From NCBI GenBank assembly GCA_003214975.1, contig QCKZ01000007.1:1-45228 (forward strand): a DNA stretch of 45,228 bases, given 5' to 3'. The DNA comes from Prochlorococcus sp. AG-412-C21 (GTDB lineage: Bacteria > Cyanobacteriota > Cyanobacteriia > PCC-6307 > Cyanobiaceae). The translations under genes were made by a program, and so were the position numbers. Under the pieces are notes generated by a model. It was not told the DNA's origin, did not search any database, and saw only the letters and a program-made list of their open reading frames with translations. Below, one piece after another: positions 17,486-27,730 of the stretch. How positions within the stretch are numbered: position 1 is the stretch's first letter; each line of letters begins with the position of its first letter.

Positions 17486-17840
17486 AAAAACTTTTTAATT
17501 TAGGACTGATTAGTTTAGAGGTGACAATTCCAATGATTTTTTCGTTATTTACTAATCCAAATTTATTACTATCTTCACTAAATTCAATATTGTCACCAAA
17601 AACTTCAATACTATTTTGATTCACTAAATTTATTCTTTTAATGAGGTTTTTGTTTTTAAGTGGATGATTAAAAATAACTATTTGACCTGGTTTAGGATCT
17701 AATTTGCCTTCCTTATAATTTTTAAAAAATACGATATCTCCTTCTTTGAGGGAAGGCAACATAGAATCACCGCTAATAATGGCGGTTTTTCTTAAGCCTA
17801 AGAAAAATAAAATTAACTCTAAAAAACTTCTGAAAATAAT
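17469..17840 (-). CDS. sodX: SodX, signal-peptidase-like NiSOD maturation protease
   Basis: SodX is thought to cut the SodN propeptide so that nickel can bind the new N terminus. The frame encodes an N-terminal hydrophobic segment, then AIISGDSMLPSL, the S26/S24 serine motif, and later LIKRI with the likely partner lysine and VFGDN, a box E-like element. The first ATG in this frame (17762) is the Met inside GDSM, so starting there would delete the catalytic Ser and the membrane anchor. Upstream to the frame's TAG at 17852-17850 there is no ATG, GTG or TTG. I give ATT at 17840 as a nominal start; ATC at 17846, which shares one base with the sodN stop, is an alternative. Translation may depend on coupling to sodN. 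Confidence 0.85.
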   Translation of the reverse strand: MIFRSFLELILFFLGLRKTAIISGDSMLPSLKEGDIVFFKNYKEGKLDPKPGQIVIFNHPLKNKNLIKRINLVNQNSIEVFGDNIEFSEDSNKFGLVNNEKIIGIVTSKLISPKLKSFFNSKR

Positions 17841-17845
17841 TCTGA

Positions 17846-18319
17846 TTAACTAGCTTTAACAAAAGCGTCTGATCTTCCTTTTGAAGCCCAGAAAATATTA
17901 TGTATCTTTTCTACATAACTCATGAGTTCTTCAGCTTGAGATAAATCAATATTAACTTTGCATGCACTGCATAATTTGGCCGCCTTCCAAATGGTTTCAT
18001 GTAAGTCTGGATAAGTTTCTAAGTGAACTGGTTTAAAGTAATCTGTCCACAAAATTAGAATTTCTTTCTTTGTTTCTTTTGCTTGCTCTTCTTTAACTGC
18101 AACATATCTAGAAAATGTATTACTGTATGTAGCCCACTCTGCTGAATCAGTGCTAGAAGGAGGTTCTAGTGCAATAAGTTTTTTTGTCATTGATAAAACT
18201 GCTTCAGCAGCAACTCTAGTAGATGCTGGATCATAAACACCACAAGGACCATCACAGTGAGCATGTACTGTCATTGGGGATTTTTTATCTAGAAAAGAAT
18301 TGATGAATTTACTTAACAT
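17846..18319 (-). CDS. sodN: Nickel superoxide dismutase
   Basis: SodN dismutates superoxide with nickel bound by its first residues. The precursor is 157 residues. Residues 1-20 form the propeptide, and the mature enzyme begins at His21 with the nickel hook HCDGPCGVY (His21, Cys22, Cys26), followed by a four-helix bundle. The mature chain would be 137 residues, normal for marine cyanobacterial SodN. Cleavage before His21 needs SodX, encoded immediately downstream, and the convergent gene is a nickel transporter. Iron-free SOD is the usual solution in open-ocean Prochlorococcus. Confidence 0.98.
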   Translation of the reverse strand: MLSKFINSFLDKKSPMTVHAHCDGPCGVYDPASTRVAAEAVLSMTKKLIALEPPSSTDSAEWATYSNTFSRYVAVKEEQAKETKKEILILWTDYFKPVHLETYPDLHETIWKAAKLCSACKVNIDLSQAEELMSYVEKIHNIFWASKGRSDAFVKAS

Positions 18320-18397
18320 TTCAAATATTTGATTTTGTATATATATTACTTGGAGATTAACTAAATTGAAAAGTCTTAGATATTTTTCTTACTTAAT

Positions 18398-18970
18398 TTA
18401 ATTGACTTTTAATAATTCAACTTCAAATATCAAAGTTGCATTGGCAGGTATAACACTTCCTGCTCCTCTTGAACCATATCCTAGTTCCGGAGGTATTGTT
18501 AATTTTCTTTTACCTCCAACTTTCATGCCTGCGACACCTTCGTCCCAACCTTTTATTACTCGTCCAGCACCTAAGGGAAAGCTGAATGGAGCTCTACCGA
18601 TACTGGTATCAAATTGTGTGCCGTCTTCTAGAGTTCCTGTGTAATTTACAGTAACTGTCTGCCCAGAAGTAGCTTCATCTCCTTCCCCATTTACTATATC
18701 CGAAATAATTAGACCACTTTCTGTAGTCCTTGAATTGCTTTCTGATTGTGTTTCTTCTGCCATGGCGAAAAGTATAGGATTTGGATCTGATGGGTCTAGC
18801 TCAAATAAATTATTATTTGAAACATTTGATGATTTTGCAACAGGTGTTTTTTGAATTAACTGAGTTTCTGATTCGGTAGCATTAACAACTTTTGGTGAAT
18901 TAAATTGACTGAAAAGAGTTAATGAAACACAAAAAACAAAAACGGCAAAACTAATAAAGACTTCTCTCAC
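18398..18970 (-). CDS. FKBP-type peptidyl-prolyl isomerase, membrane-anchored
   Basis: The enzyme catalyses cis-trans isomerisation of Xaa-Pro bonds to help proteins fold. The 190-residue product has an N-terminal hydrophobic segment (about 5-21) that is a signal peptide or anchor, a Ser/Asn/Pro-rich linker to about residue 80, then a complete FKBP domain: [51 protein letters not shown] and [12 protein letters not shown]. Active-site aromatic and Asp positions are present. It should act outside the cytoplasm, in the periplasm or thylakoid lumen. The start is GTG at 18970. It precedes sodN on the same strand with a 78-base gap. Confidence 0.93.
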   Translation of the reverse strand: MREVFISFAVFVFCVSLTLFSQFNSPKVVNATESETQLIQKTPVAKSSNVSNNNLFELDPSDPNPILFAMAEETQSESNSRTTESGLIISDIVNGEGDEATSGQTVTVNYTGTLEDGTQFDTSIGRAPFSFPLGAGRVIKGWDEGVAGMKVGGKRKLTIPPELGYGSRGAGSVIPANATLIFEVELLKVN

Positions 18971-19057
18971 TATAAATTTTGAAAGTTACTAAAACTAAGT
19001 TTACAGAATAAAGGTACAATAAATGCGTGATTATAAATTTAATTTCGTAATTTTAGA

Positions 19058-20545
19058 TTGTTAATCCCTACTCAAATTAAAATTTTAAGACAATATTTTT
19101 ACCCTTGTTTAGGTGGGATTTTAGGAGGAATTTCAGTCTCAACTCACTTTTGGCTGATTTTTATGCCGATATCTTTATTTATTTTATGGGAGGGAAGTGA
19201 AAGAAAAATAGCAAATTTTTGGTGGGGCTTTTTCTTTGTTTTGATAAGTCATTCATGGTTATATGATCTTCATCCATTGACATGGATCGGTTTTTCATGG
19301 TTTGTAAGTTTAATAATTGCCATTTCAATATTATTATTTTGTGCTTTTTTGGGTGGGTTATTAGTTTATTTATGGGGGCTGTTAGTTGAAATAATTCTCT
19401 GGAAAGAGGATGTTTTTAAAATGAAAATTATGCCTTTAACCATAAAAGTATTTTTTTTATCTTTGACTTGGGGGATTGGTGAATTGATACTTTCTCAAAC
19501 ACCTTTTTTCTGGATAGGTTTAGGGGAAAGTCTAGTCCCAGGTGATATTTATCTTGCTGGTTTGGCAAGATGGATTGGTGCAAGTGGTTTATGCGTATTA
19601 CAAATATTGATTGGATTTTGGATTTTTTTTAGTCACGGTAGATGGAGAAGAAAACTTCATTTTAAAAAAATATTTATTTTTGGACTTTTGATAATAGTTT
19701 TCTTACATTTATTTGGAGGTCTAACATATCCAATAAAAAGAAATTATGAATTTCCTGTGGCTATTTGGCAAACAAATATCCCAACAAGAGAAAAATTAAA
19801 AATAGATGATGAATTTATTAAGGAAAAACAATCTATCGCTCAAGAATATGCTTTAGCCAATCAAGCAAAACTTCTTGTTGCTCCTGAAGGAACTCTATCT
19901 AATAATTTTTATTTACCTAAAGGCATTAAGGTTAATACTTTGGCAGGAGGTTTCAGAAATTACGATAATGAGTTAAGAAGCGCTTTACTGGGATTTCAAA
20001 TTGGAGATAAATCTTTTACCTCTTTCATAGATAAAAATAGACTTGTTCCATTAGGTGAAAAAATACCTAGATTTCTAAATAGTTTTTCAAGAGGATTATC
20101 TGCAGTAGGAGGAATTCAGCCTGGTTCTGATTCAAGATTTTTCGATCCTAAATTTACACCCCCATTAGCAGTAGCTATCTGTTACGAAATTAGTGATGGA
20201 GTAAAAATAAGAAAGGCTATTAATAGCGGTGCAAAACTAATAATAACTGCAGCAAATTTAGATCCCTATCCAATGAAGCTGTCTAATCAATTCCTATCTT
20301 TGGCTAGATTGAGAAGTATTGAAAATAAGAAAAATAATTTACTCGTATCAAACACAGGCCCTTCGGGTTTAGTTCAGGATGATGGAAAAATAATTCAAAT
20401 GCTTGATTTAAATGTTGAGCAAAATAAAATAGTGTTCCCTAATTTTTCATCCGAAAAGACTTTCTATACAAAATTTGGAGATAAACCTATTTTGGTTTTG
20501 TTTATATTATTTATGGGATTAAATATTTTTTGGAAAATTAATTAA
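19058..20545 (+). CDS. lnt: Apolipoprotein N-acyltransferase
   Basis: Lnt adds the third acyl chain to the N-terminal Cys of lipoproteins in the inner membrane. The 495-residue protein has about six N-terminal membrane segments, then a nitrilase-like domain with the catalytic triad in family positions: Glu277 in APEGTL, Lys326 before [10 protein letters not shown], and Cys375 in [10 protein letters not shown] final hydrophobic segment lies at the C terminus. The start is TTG at 19058; the frame closes upstream at 19040 and the next ATG would cut into the first membrane segments. The 3' end overlaps convergent mnmA by 8 bases. Confidence 0.88.
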   Translation: MLIPTQIKILRQYFYPCLGGILGGISVSTHFWLIFMPISLFILWEGSERKIANFWWGFFFVLISHSWLYDLHPLTWIGFSWFVSLIIAISILLFCAFLGGLLVYLWGLLVEIILWKEDVFKMKIMPLTIKVFFLSLTWGIGELILSQTPFFWIGLGESLVPGDIYLAGLARWIGASGLCVLQILIGFWIFFSHGRWRRKLHFKKIFIFGLLIIVFLHLFGGLTYPIKRNYEFPVAIWQTNIPTREKLKIDDEFIKEKQSIAQEYALANQAKLLVAPEGTLSNNFYLPKGIKVNTLAGGFRNYDNELRSALLGFQIGDKSFTSFIDKNRLVPLGEKIPRFLNSFSRGLSAVGGIQPGSDSRFFDPKFTPPLAVAICYEISDGVKIRKAINSGAKLIITAANLDPYPMKLSNQFLSLARLRSIENKKNNLLVSNTGPSGLVQDDGKIIQMLDLNVEQNKIVFPNFSSEKTFYTKFGDKPILVLFILFMGLNIFWKIN

Positions 20546-21692
20546 TTAATCCACCACCTAATAAAATTTCTCCTTTATAAAAAACTGCAGCTTGTCCGGG
20601 CGTTACCGAACTTTGACTTTCTTCAAAAATTAATTTAAATGTTTTAGTTGGATTATCTGAATTTTTCAAAGGAATTAAAGTGCCTTTTACTGGATGACTT
20701 CTATATCTGATTTGTGCTTCTACTTCTATCTCTTGCTTAGGCTCCTCGATTGAAACCCAGTTAACCTTACTAATTATTGCTTCTCTATTAAAAAGATCAC
20801 TTTTATCAGCTACGTAGACTACATTTTTTTTCCTGTCTAAACTTTTTACATATAATGGTTCAGGCCAAGCAATTCCCAAACCTTTTCTTTGACCTACCGT
20901 AAAGTGCTGAATACCATTGTGTGTCCCAAGTACTTTACCGTTTACATGCATAATTTCTCCTTCTTTGGGTTTAATGTGCTTGTCAATAAATCTCTGCATT
21001 GATCCATAATGCTCAACTAAACATAAATCTTGACTTTCTGGTTTTTGAGCAGTTCTAAGGCCTAATCTCAGGGCTTCCTTTCTTGTTTCTTCTTTTTTCA
21101 TTTCACCAAGTGGAAATTCTAATCTGCTCAGTACTTCTTGCGAAAGAGAATAGAGAAAATAACTTTGGTCTTTGTTCTCGTCTGCACCTCTTAGAAGAAG
21201 AAATTCCTTAAATACAAAACTCTTGCAATCAAGTTTTTCAGCATAAGATGATTTTTTTATCCTTGCGTAATGTCCGGTCGCAATATGAGTAAAGTCTTTT
21301 TTGATTATTGCGTAATTAAGCATCTCTTCAAATTTCACATTTTTGTTGCACATCGAACATGGAAGTGGAGTGAAACCTTTCTCGTAGCTTTCAGTAGTTT
21401 TTTTTATCACCTCTCTTTCGAATATTTCTCTTGAATCTATTATTTTATGGTTAATTCCTAAATCTTCACAAAGGCCAGCAGCATCTACTAATCCTTCAGA
21501 GCAACAGGAGCCTTGTCCTTTCATTAGCCAAAGAGTTAGTCCCTCAACATTCCAGCCTCTTTCTACAAGAAGAGCAGCTGAAAGGGAACTATCTACGCCA
21601 CCAGAAAGACCTACAATAATATTTTTCTCCTTTTTAGTTTTATTATTAGAAAAATAGTTCTCTAATTTTTTATCCTTTTGTGTCTTTAACAT
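20538..21692 (-). CDS. mnmA: tRNA-specific 2-thiouridylase MnmA
   Basis: MnmA thiolates U34 of tRNA-Lys, Glu and Gln, taking sulfur from a desulfurase relay. The 384-residue protein shows the PP-loop GLSGGVDSS (28-36), the [12 protein letters not shown] segment with Cys115 as likely nucleophile, GHYAR, and ESQDLC with partner Cys224. The C-terminal region has [17 protein letters not shown] and [10 protein letters not shown], typical of the central and beta-barrel domains. An N-terminal Lys-rich stretch of about 22 residues precedes the core. The start is the ATG at 21692, with nnr divergent 47 bases away. Confidence 0.96.
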   Translation of the reverse strand: MLKTQKDKKLENYFSNNKTKKEKNIIVGLSGGVDSSLSAALLVERGWNVEGLTLWLMKGQGSCCSEGLVDAAGLCEDLGINHKIIDSREIFEREVIKKTTESYEKGFTPLPCSMCNKNVKFEEMLNYAIIKKDFTHIATGHYARIKKSSYAEKLDCKSFVFKEFLLLRGADENKDQSYFLYSLSQEVLSRLEFPLGEMKKEETRKEALRLGLRTAQKPESQDLCLVEHYGSMQRFIDKHIKPKEGEIMHVNGKVLGTHNGIQHFTVGQRKGLGIAWPEPLYVKSLDRKKNVVYVADKSDLFNREAIISKVNWVSIEEPKQEIEVEAQIRYRSHPVKGTLIPLKNSDNPTKTFKLIFEESQSSVTPGQAAVFYKGEILLGGGLIN

Positions 21693-21739
21693 GGAAGTTT
21701 AATTTTTTGAACAGTACTTCAATTGCTTTGAACTAAATT

Positions 21740-23305
21740 ATGAACGAAATTGTATGGCCAACAATTGACTCTAAACATTTAATTGTTGATTCAAAGCAAA
21801 TGTTGATATTAGAGGAAGAAATGTTTTCTGATGGAATGCCACAAGAAGCATTGATGGAAAAAGCTGGTATCAAAATTAGTAGATGGCTCTTAAAAAGGAA
21901 ACCTCTTCTAAATCATGGAATAACTGTTTTAATAGGTCCTGGGCATAATGGTGGGGACGGAGCCGTAATAGCTAGAGAGCTTTTTTTGAAAGGTTTTTTA
22001 GTGCAGGTATGGTGTCCATTCCCGATAAAAAAAACATTAACAAATAACCACCTTATTTATCTTACATCTATTGGTGTTACAAAATTAGTAGAGCCCCCTG
22101 ATGCAAATGGGAAAGAACTATGGATTGATGCTGTTTTTGGTAATAATCAAACAAGAATAGTTGATAATAAATTAATCAAACTATTTAATCAAAAATTTCA
22201 TAATAAATATGGCAAGGTAATAAGTATTGATATTCCAACAGGATTATGTCCTGATAAAGGAGAGCCGTTTTTAGATAATGCAGTAAAGGCAGACTATACT
22301 TTAGCTATAGGTCTTAATAAAATTGGGTTAATACAAGATTCTGCTTTGCCTTTTATTGGAGAATTGAACCACATAGATGTTGGGGTGCCTATTAGTAAAC
22401 TGTCTAAAGTTGATAAAAAGATTTTTAAGGTTACTTACAAAGATTTAAAAAATCTTGATTTACCTTCCATACCAAAAAATTCTAATAAACATAAAAGAGG
22501 AAGAACATTATTAATTGCTGGAAGTGAAAAATATCCAGGGGCCGCATACTTAGCTTTAAAAGGGGCAATATCAAGTGGAGCAGGTTTTATTTCTGCGGTC
22601 CTTCCTGAATTAGTTGCTAAATCTGTTTGGCAATTTGCCCCAGAAATAGTTTTAAAAGGAACTATGAAATGTAATCATAATGGGAATGCATCATTATTCA
22701 GTGCATTAAATAAAATTGATCTCAGTTCATATGATTCATTAGCGGTAGGCCCAGGAATAGGAATTGATAATGATGATTGGCAAAAATCAAAAGACTTCCT
22801 TGCGGGTTTTGAAGGATTATTGATATTGGATGCAGATGCATTAAATAGAATTTCTGAATCTAAACTAGGATCAAAATTCTTTTTAGAGAGAAAATTTAAA
22901 ACTTGGATTACACCTCATAGCAAAGAATTTTTAAGGTTATTCCCAAATATCAAGTCTGAGAATAATGTTGGACTGGCTCTTAATGCTGCAAAAGAATTTA
23001 ATATTAGCGTTTTGTTAAAGGGAGCTAATAGTATAGTTGCTGACAGTGAAAAAGCATGGCAACTTTTTGGGACAGATTCTCAGACAGCTAGAGCAGGATT
23101 AGGTGACCTTTTATTGGGATTTGTAGCTGGCTCCTCTGCGATTGATTTAACCTTTTGTAGAAATATAAGAACTGATTTTTTTGCTAAATATGTACTTTTA
23201 CATTCATTTGCTGCATCAAAATGTAAGAGTGGGTCAAATGCATCTGCTATAGGTGATGAATTATCAATATTAATGAGAAATAGTAAAACGAGACAAATAT
23301 CTTGA
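21740..23305 (+). CDS. nnr: Bifunctional NAD(P)H-hydrate repair enzyme
   Basis: Nnr repairs damaged NADH and NADPH. The N-terminal YjeF_N half epimerises R- and S-hydrates, and the C-terminal carbohydrate-kinase-like half dehydrates the S form using ADP or ATP. The 521-residue length fits the fused bacterial form. Visible motifs are LMEKAG (about 39-44), VLIGPGHNGGDGAVIAREL in the epimerase half, and GSEKYPGAAYLALKGAISSGAG, VGPGIG, LDADALN and a Gly-rich AGLGDLLLG in the dehydratase half. The downstream sigma factor gene is on the same strand but separated by 142 bases. Confidence 0.93.
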   Translation: MNEIVWPTIDSKHLIVDSKQMLILEEEMFSDGMPQEALMEKAGIKISRWLLKRKPLLNHGITVLIGPGHNGGDGAVIARELFLKGFLVQVWCPFPIKKTLTNNHLIYLTSIGVTKLVEPPDANGKELWIDAVFGNNQTRIVDNKLIKLFNQKFHNKYGKVISIDIPTGLCPDKGEPFLDNAVKADYTLAIGLNKIGLIQDSALPFIGELNHIDVGVPISKLSKVDKKIFKVTYKDLKNLDLPSIPKNSNKHKRGRTLLIAGSEKYPGAAYLALKGAISSGAGFISAVLPELVAKSVWQFAPEIVLKGTMKCNHNGNASLFSALNKIDLSSYDSLAVGPGIGIDNDDWQKSKDFLAGFEGLLILDADALNRISESKLGSKFFLERKFKTWITPHSKEFLRLFPNIKSENNVGLALNAAKEFNISVLLKGANSIVADSEKAWQLFGTDSQTARAGLGDLLLGFVAGSSAIDLTFCRNIRTDFFAKYVLLHSFAASKCKSGSNASAIGDELSILMRNSKTRQIS

Positions 23306-23447
23306 AAGAAACAATTTAGGTGAGTTATTTCTAGTTTTGAACACATAAATAAACAAATATTACGTGAAATCTGAAGCGCGTATTAAATATTTCGCTATTT
23401 CCAAAAAAATATAGGAGAGTTTTAATACCTTATTTAGGTGTAGAAAA

Positions 23448-24389
23448 ATGGTTTCATCATTACCAGCTCAAGCAGAACCGGCAAAAAGGAGAGGTAACGA
23501 TCCAATTAGTTGGTATTTGCAGAATATAGGCAGAGTTCCTTTGTTAACTCCTGCTGAAGAGATTGAATTAGGTAATCAAGTACAGAAAATGATGCTTCTT
23601 ACAGAAGATGGCAAATTAGATGAAAAAACTAAAGAATTTACACCGCAGCAAAAAAGAACAGTAAAAATTGGAAGAAGAGCTAAGGAGAGAATGATGAAAG
23701 CTAATTTAAGACTAGTTGTTAGTGTGGCAAAGAAATACCAAGGAAAAGGATTAGAACTTCTTGATTTAGTTCAAGAAGGTTCTCTTGGTTTGGAAAGGGC
23801 TGTTGAAAAATTCGATCCGACAAGAGGATATAAGTTCTCTACATATGCTTTTTGGTGGATTCGACAAAGCATGACAAGAGCAATTGCTTGTCAATCACGA
23901 ACCATCCGTTTACCAGTTCATTTAAGCGAAAGACTAGCATCTATAAGAAAAGTTAGTAGGGATCTAGCACATAAACTTGGTGCTATGCCAAGCAGAATTG
24001 AAATTGCAGAAGCAATGGATATTGATGTGGAGGAATTAGATTCTGTTTTAAGACAAGCCTTATCAACAAGTAGTTTAGATGCTCCAGTTAATGGTGATGA
24101 TGGCAGGAGCTTTTTAGGTGATTTAATTGCAGATAGCAACAATGAAGAGCCTTTAGATCAAGTTGAGCAGAAAATGCATCAAGAGCAACTTGGGAAGTGG
24201 TTAACGCATCTAAGCGAGCAAGAGCAACATGTTCTTAAATTACGATTTGGACTAGATGGGAATGAGAGACATACACTTGCTGAAATAGGAAGATTATTAG
24301 AAGTCTCTAGGGAGAGAGTAAGGCAAGTTGAACTGAAGGCACTACGAAAATTGCGAAATTTAACCAGAAAATTACCTAGTGGTATTTGA
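23448..24389 (+). CDS. Group 2 sigma-70 family RNA polymerase sigma factor
   Basis: This is a sigma factor that directs RNA polymerase to a subset of promoters. The 313-residue protein lacks the long acidic region 1.1 of the primary sigma factor and starts close to region 1.2 (DPISWYLQNIGRVPLL). Region 2 has LRLVVSVAKKYQGKGLELLDLVQEG and the -10 recognition helix TYAFWWIRQSMTRAI. Region 3 follows, then region 4.2 with HTLAEIGRLLEVSRERVRQ. The region 2.4 and 4.2 sequences are close to primary-type, so promoter specificity probably overlaps. Its 142-base upstream gap is one of the longer ones here and contains AGGAG about 30 bases before the ATG, too far to be the ribosome site. Confidence 0.93.
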   Translation: MVSSLPAQAEPAKRRGNDPISWYLQNIGRVPLLTPAEEIELGNQVQKMMLLTEDGKLDEKTKEFTPQQKRTVKIGRRAKERMMKANLRLVVSVAKKYQGKGLELLDLVQEGSLGLERAVEKFDPTRGYKFSTYAFWWIRQSMTRAIACQSRTIRLPVHLSERLASIRKVSRDLAHKLGAMPSRIEIAEAMDIDVEELDSVLRQALSTSSLDAPVNGDDGRSFLGDLIADSNNEEPLDQVEQKMHQEQLGKWLTHLSEQEQHVLKLRFGLDGNERHTLAEIGRLLEVSRERVRQVELKALRKLRNLTRKLPSGI

Positions 24390-24390
24390 A

Positions 24391-25464
24391 TTAATCCTCA
24401 GCCCAAATATATTTAGTTAATTCTTGTGAAGGTGGTTCAGGTGCTTCTAAAGCATTTTTAACAGACTCTGTTATCTCTGTATCTATTTTCTTTTCAATAC
24501 TTCTTAATTCTTCTTCCGTTGCGAATTTACCATCAATAATTTCCTTGGCTAATTTCTTAATAGGATCTCTTTTCCCCCAGAACTCTTTTTCTTTCTCAGA
24601 TCTTAATTCATCAGGATCAGCTAGAGAATGTCCTCTATATCTGTAAGTCAAGCACTCTAAAAGAGTGGGCCCTTCTCCTGCTCTAGCGCGTTCAATTGCT
24701 CTTTTTGCGGCTCCTCTTACTGCTAATACGTCCATTCCATCAACCTCCTCTCCATGCATCCCAAAAGCAGAGGCCTTCCTCCAGATTTCAGGATTGCTGG
24801 TTGCTCTATCGTGAGCCATACCAATAGCCCATTTATTATTCTCAACAACAAAAATTATGGGTAATTTCCATAATTGGGCCATATTTAAACATTCAAAAAA
24901 CTGACCATTATTGCAAGTTCCATCTCCAAAGAATGCTGCAGTTACTGCATCACTACTATTATTACCCGCAACTTCCTTTTTATATTTACTTGAAAAGGCT
25001 GCTCCTAAAGCAACTGGAATTCCTTCCCCAATAAATGCATATCCTCCTAATAAGTGATGCTCTCTTGAAAACAGGTGCATGGACCCCCCTCGGCCTTTAC
25101 TGCAACCTGTAGCTTTACCAAAAAGCTCACTCATAACTTCAAAGGAGGGGACGCCTGCACTAAGTGCATGGACATGATCGCGGTAGGTACTACAAAACCA
25201 ATCATGTTTCTTTCTCATGGCGCCAATTACTCCAGTGCTAATAGCTTCCTGACCGTTATATAGATGAACGAAACCAAACATTTTTCCCCTGTAATACATT
25301 TCTGCACACTTATCTTCGAATCTTCGACCAAGAGTCATATCTTCATATAGAAATAATCCTGTTTCTCTATCTAATTCGGCTTTTTTAATGTCTTGAAGAT
25401 TTGAGATTCTCTCTAAGTGTGTTTCCAAGAAAAATACCTTAATGAAGTTTTGATTTGTTAACAT
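24391..25464 (-). CDS. pdhA: Pyruvate dehydrogenase E1 component, alpha subunit
   Basis: PdhA, with PdhB, decarboxylates pyruvate on thiamine diphosphate and passes the acetyl group to E2. The 357-residue protein has [20 protein letters not shown], the thiamine diphosphate motif [17 protein letters not shown] with the closing Asn in [10 protein letters not shown], and the phosphorylation-loop-like [15 protein letters not shown]. The start is the ATG at 25464, though about 15 N-terminal residues are poorly constrained. The E1 beta and E2 genes are not in this window; E3 is at 14419-15858. The stop is 2 bases from the convergent sigma factor stop. Confidence 0.96.
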   Translation of the reverse strand: MLTNQNFIKVFFLETHLERISNLQDIKKAELDRETGLFLYEDMTLGRRFEDKCAEMYYRGKMFGFVHLYNGQEAISTGVIGAMRKKHDWFCSTYRDHVHALSAGVPSFEVMSELFGKATGCSKGRGGSMHLFSREHHLLGGYAFIGEGIPVALGAAFSSKYKKEVAGNNSSDAVTAAFFGDGTCNNGQFFECLNMAQLWKLPIIFVVENNKWAIGMAHDRATSNPEIWRKASAFGMHGEEVDGMDVLAVRGAAKRAIERARAGEGPTLLECLTYRYRGHSLADPDELRSEKEKEFWGKRDPIKKLAKEIIDGKFATEEELRSIEKKIDTEITESVKNALEAPEPPSQELTKYIWAED

Positions 25465-25577
25465 TCTAAGACGTGAAGGTCGATTTTCATGATTTTTTTT
25501 AATAACTCTGTAAGACCCAATGAAAAATATTTTTAACTTGATAAAATTTGTCTAAGAATTTTCAATAGGATATTTGT

Positions 25578-27683
25578 TTGGAACTTCCTTTAGACCATTT
25601 TCGTTTAATTGGCGTAAGCCCCTCTGCAACATCTGAGGAAATATTAAGAGCGTTTCAATTGCGGTTAGATAAAACCCCTGATGAAGGTTTTACTTATGAA
25701 GTTCTAACCCAAAGGTCAGAGTTACTTCGTTTGACTGCTGATTTGCTTACAGATCCAGAAAGCAGGCGAGAATACGAAAATTTGTTACTAAATGGCGTAT
25801 CTGGATTGGAGTTTTCGTCAAATAGAGAAGTTGCAGGGTTAATCCTCCTTTGGGAGTCAGGGTCCCCTAAAGAAGCTTTTAAGATCACAAGAAAGGCTTT
25901 GCAGCCCCCACAAACTCCAGCTCTAGGAAGTAGTAGAGAAGCCGATCTAACTTTATTGGCAGCCTTAACAGCTAGGGATTCTGCTATTCAAGAACAACAG
26001 ATTAGATCCTATTCAAACGCTTCAGATTTTTTACATGAGGGTATACAACTTCTTCAAAGAATGGGAAAGCTTGGAGAAATAAGAAAAGATCTTGAGGAAG
26101 ACTTGGCTTCTTTGCTTCCTTATAGAATACTAGATTTACTTAGTAGGGATTTAAATGATCAGGAGTCTCATAAAAAAGGTTTAAATATGTTGGAAAATTT
26201 AATTGTTAAAAGAGGTGGTTTGGAAGGTAATAATAAATCTGAATATGGGAATTATCTAAATCAGAAAGAATTTGAAGCTTTTTTTCAACAAATAAAGCCA
26301 TACTTGACAGTTCAAGAACAGATAGATTTGTTTCTTGAATTACAAAAAAGAGGATCATTAGAAGCAGGATTTTTAGCTTTTCTATCCTTGACAGCAATTG
26401 GTTTCTCAAGAAGAAAGCCAGAAAAATTATTTGAAGCTAGGAGAATTTTAAAGAAACTAAATTTATCAGGTCTTGATTCAATGCCTCTTATTGGTTGTCT
26501 AGACTTGCTTTTAGCAGATATTGATCAGGCCTCTGCAAGGTTCTCTAGCAGTTCTGATGAGAAGTTACGAGATTGGCTTCATAATTATCCAGGAAATAAG
26601 TTAGAAGCTATATGTATTTTCTGTAAAAATTGGTTAGAGAATGATGTTTTAGTTGGTTTTAGAGATATTGAATCAAAAGAGGTGGATTTAGATTCATGGT
26701 TTGAAGATAGGGAGATTCAAGAATTTATTGAAACATTAGAAAAGAAATCAAATAAAATTACAATTAAATCAAATATTCAGAACCAACAGATCAAAAAAGA
26801 ATTTTCGACAAAAATTACAGATGATGTTGATAGTAGATTAGATAATATTGATGAAAGGAGATTACCTTGGCCAGGTGGCATAAAACAGGAATATGAGAAG
26901 CTTGATATTCAAGAAAACAAGTTCAATGAGGAAATCTTAAAGAATAAACCAATAGAGTTTTATAAGTACTTAATCGAAAAAATTGCTGAATTAAAGTTTG
27001 GTTTTGGAGAATTTCTTGATGATAAAGAGATTACCAGTCGTTCACCTTATTTAATTTATTTATATGCGTTTTTGATCTTATTTATATTTGGTTTTGGGAT
27101 TGGATTTTTAAGAAATAATTTTAAAAAATCAATTCAGGATGCAACTCTTGAGGATAAAATCTTCATAGCAGTGGATAAAAATCAAAAGGTCAGTGAAAAA
27201 GATATTGTTCAAGAAATTAAAAAAAAACCTACAAATGAATTGAATTCTATTAATGAGAAACCTATTTCGATTAACTCTTTTGAAGTCAAAAAACTTACTA
27301 GCCCTTCGCCTTCTCTAAAAGAGATTAGAAATCTAATTAATTTATGGCTTTTAAGTAAAAGTAAGTACTTGGCAGGAAAGAGTGAAATTAATCTTTCCAA
27401 GATTGTTACGAGTGGTTTGATTGATAGAACAATTGAAGAAAGACAAAATGATATCAAAAAAGGAATTTATAAAGAAATTAATTCCCAAATAAGTAGGATA
27501 GATTTGGAATCACAAACTTCATCTAGGATAGCTGTGTTAGTTGAATTAGATTATTTAGAGAGAATAATGAAGAATTCTGGAGAATTTGTTAATGAAACAT
27601 CATTGACTCCGCTGAAAGTTAAATATATTTTGGGTTTTTCTAATAAATCATGGAAATTAGTTGATTTTGTAAGTGGCTTGTAA
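25578..27683 (+). CDS. ftn2: Cell division protein ZipN/Ftn2 (ARC6 homologue)
   Basis: ZipN/Ftn2 is the cyanobacterial relative of plant ARC6 and tethers FtsZ to the membrane. The 701-residue protein begins with a J-domain-like region (LDHFRLIGVSPSATSEEILRAF), then a long helical section to about residue 400, a variable charged linker, one membrane segment at about 490-513 (LIYLYAFLILFIFGFGIGFL), and a C-terminal IMS-type domain starting near INLWLLSKSKYLAG. This matches ARC6 topology with the J-like region in the cytoplasm. The start is TTG at 25578, directly before the conserved N terminus. It completes the division set with ftsZ and ftsQ near the window start. Confidence 0.9.
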   Translation: MELPLDHFRLIGVSPSATSEEILRAFQLRLDKTPDEGFTYEVLTQRSELLRLTADLLTDPESRREYENLLLNGVSGLEFSSNREVAGLILLWESGSPKEAFKITRKALQPPQTPALGSSREADLTLLAALTARDSAIQEQQIRSYSNASDFLHEGIQLLQRMGKLGEIRKDLEEDLASLLPYRILDLLSRDLNDQESHKKGLNMLENLIVKRGGLEGNNKSEYGNYLNQKEFEAFFQQIKPYLTVQEQIDLFLELQKRGSLEAGFLAFLSLTAIGFSRRKPEKLFEARRILKKLNLSGLDSMPLIGCLDLLLADIDQASARFSSSSDEKLRDWLHNYPGNKLEAICIFCKNWLENDVLVGFRDIESKEVDLDSWFEDREIQEFIETLEKKSNKITIKSNIQNQQIKKEFSTKITDDVDSRLDNIDERRLPWPGGIKQEYEKLDIQENKFNEEILKNKPIEFYKYLIEKIAELKFGFGEFLDDKEITSRSPYLIYLYAFLILFIFGFGIGFLRNNFKKSIQDATLEDKIFIAVDKNQKVSEKDIVQEIKKKPTNELNSINEKPISINSFEVKKLTSPSPSLKEIRNLINLWLLSKSKYLAGKSEINLSKIVTSGLIDRTIEERQNDIKKGIYKEINSQISRIDLESQTSSRIAVLVELDYLERIMKNSGEFVNETSLTPLKVKYILGFSNKSWKLVDFVSGL

Positions 27684-27703
27684 TTATAAACTTAGAGATC
27701 ATC

Positions 27704-27709
27704 TATAAT
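27704..27709 (+). promoter_or_regulatory. -10 box upstream of ffh
   Basis: A perfect TATAAT lies 22 bases before the ffh ATG and after the ftn2 stop. The -35 region is not recognisable. It suggests ffh, and perhaps rpsP and phoH, can be transcribed independently of ftn2. Confidence 0.45.
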
Positions 27710-27730
27710 AATTAAAAATACTTTTTGATA

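Noticed and set aside
23413..23417. AGGAG upstream of the sigma factor as its ribosome site
   Set aside because: It lies about 30 bases before the ATG, and no in-frame ATG, GTG or TTG follows at the right distance. A leader ORF from ATA would be pure guesswork.
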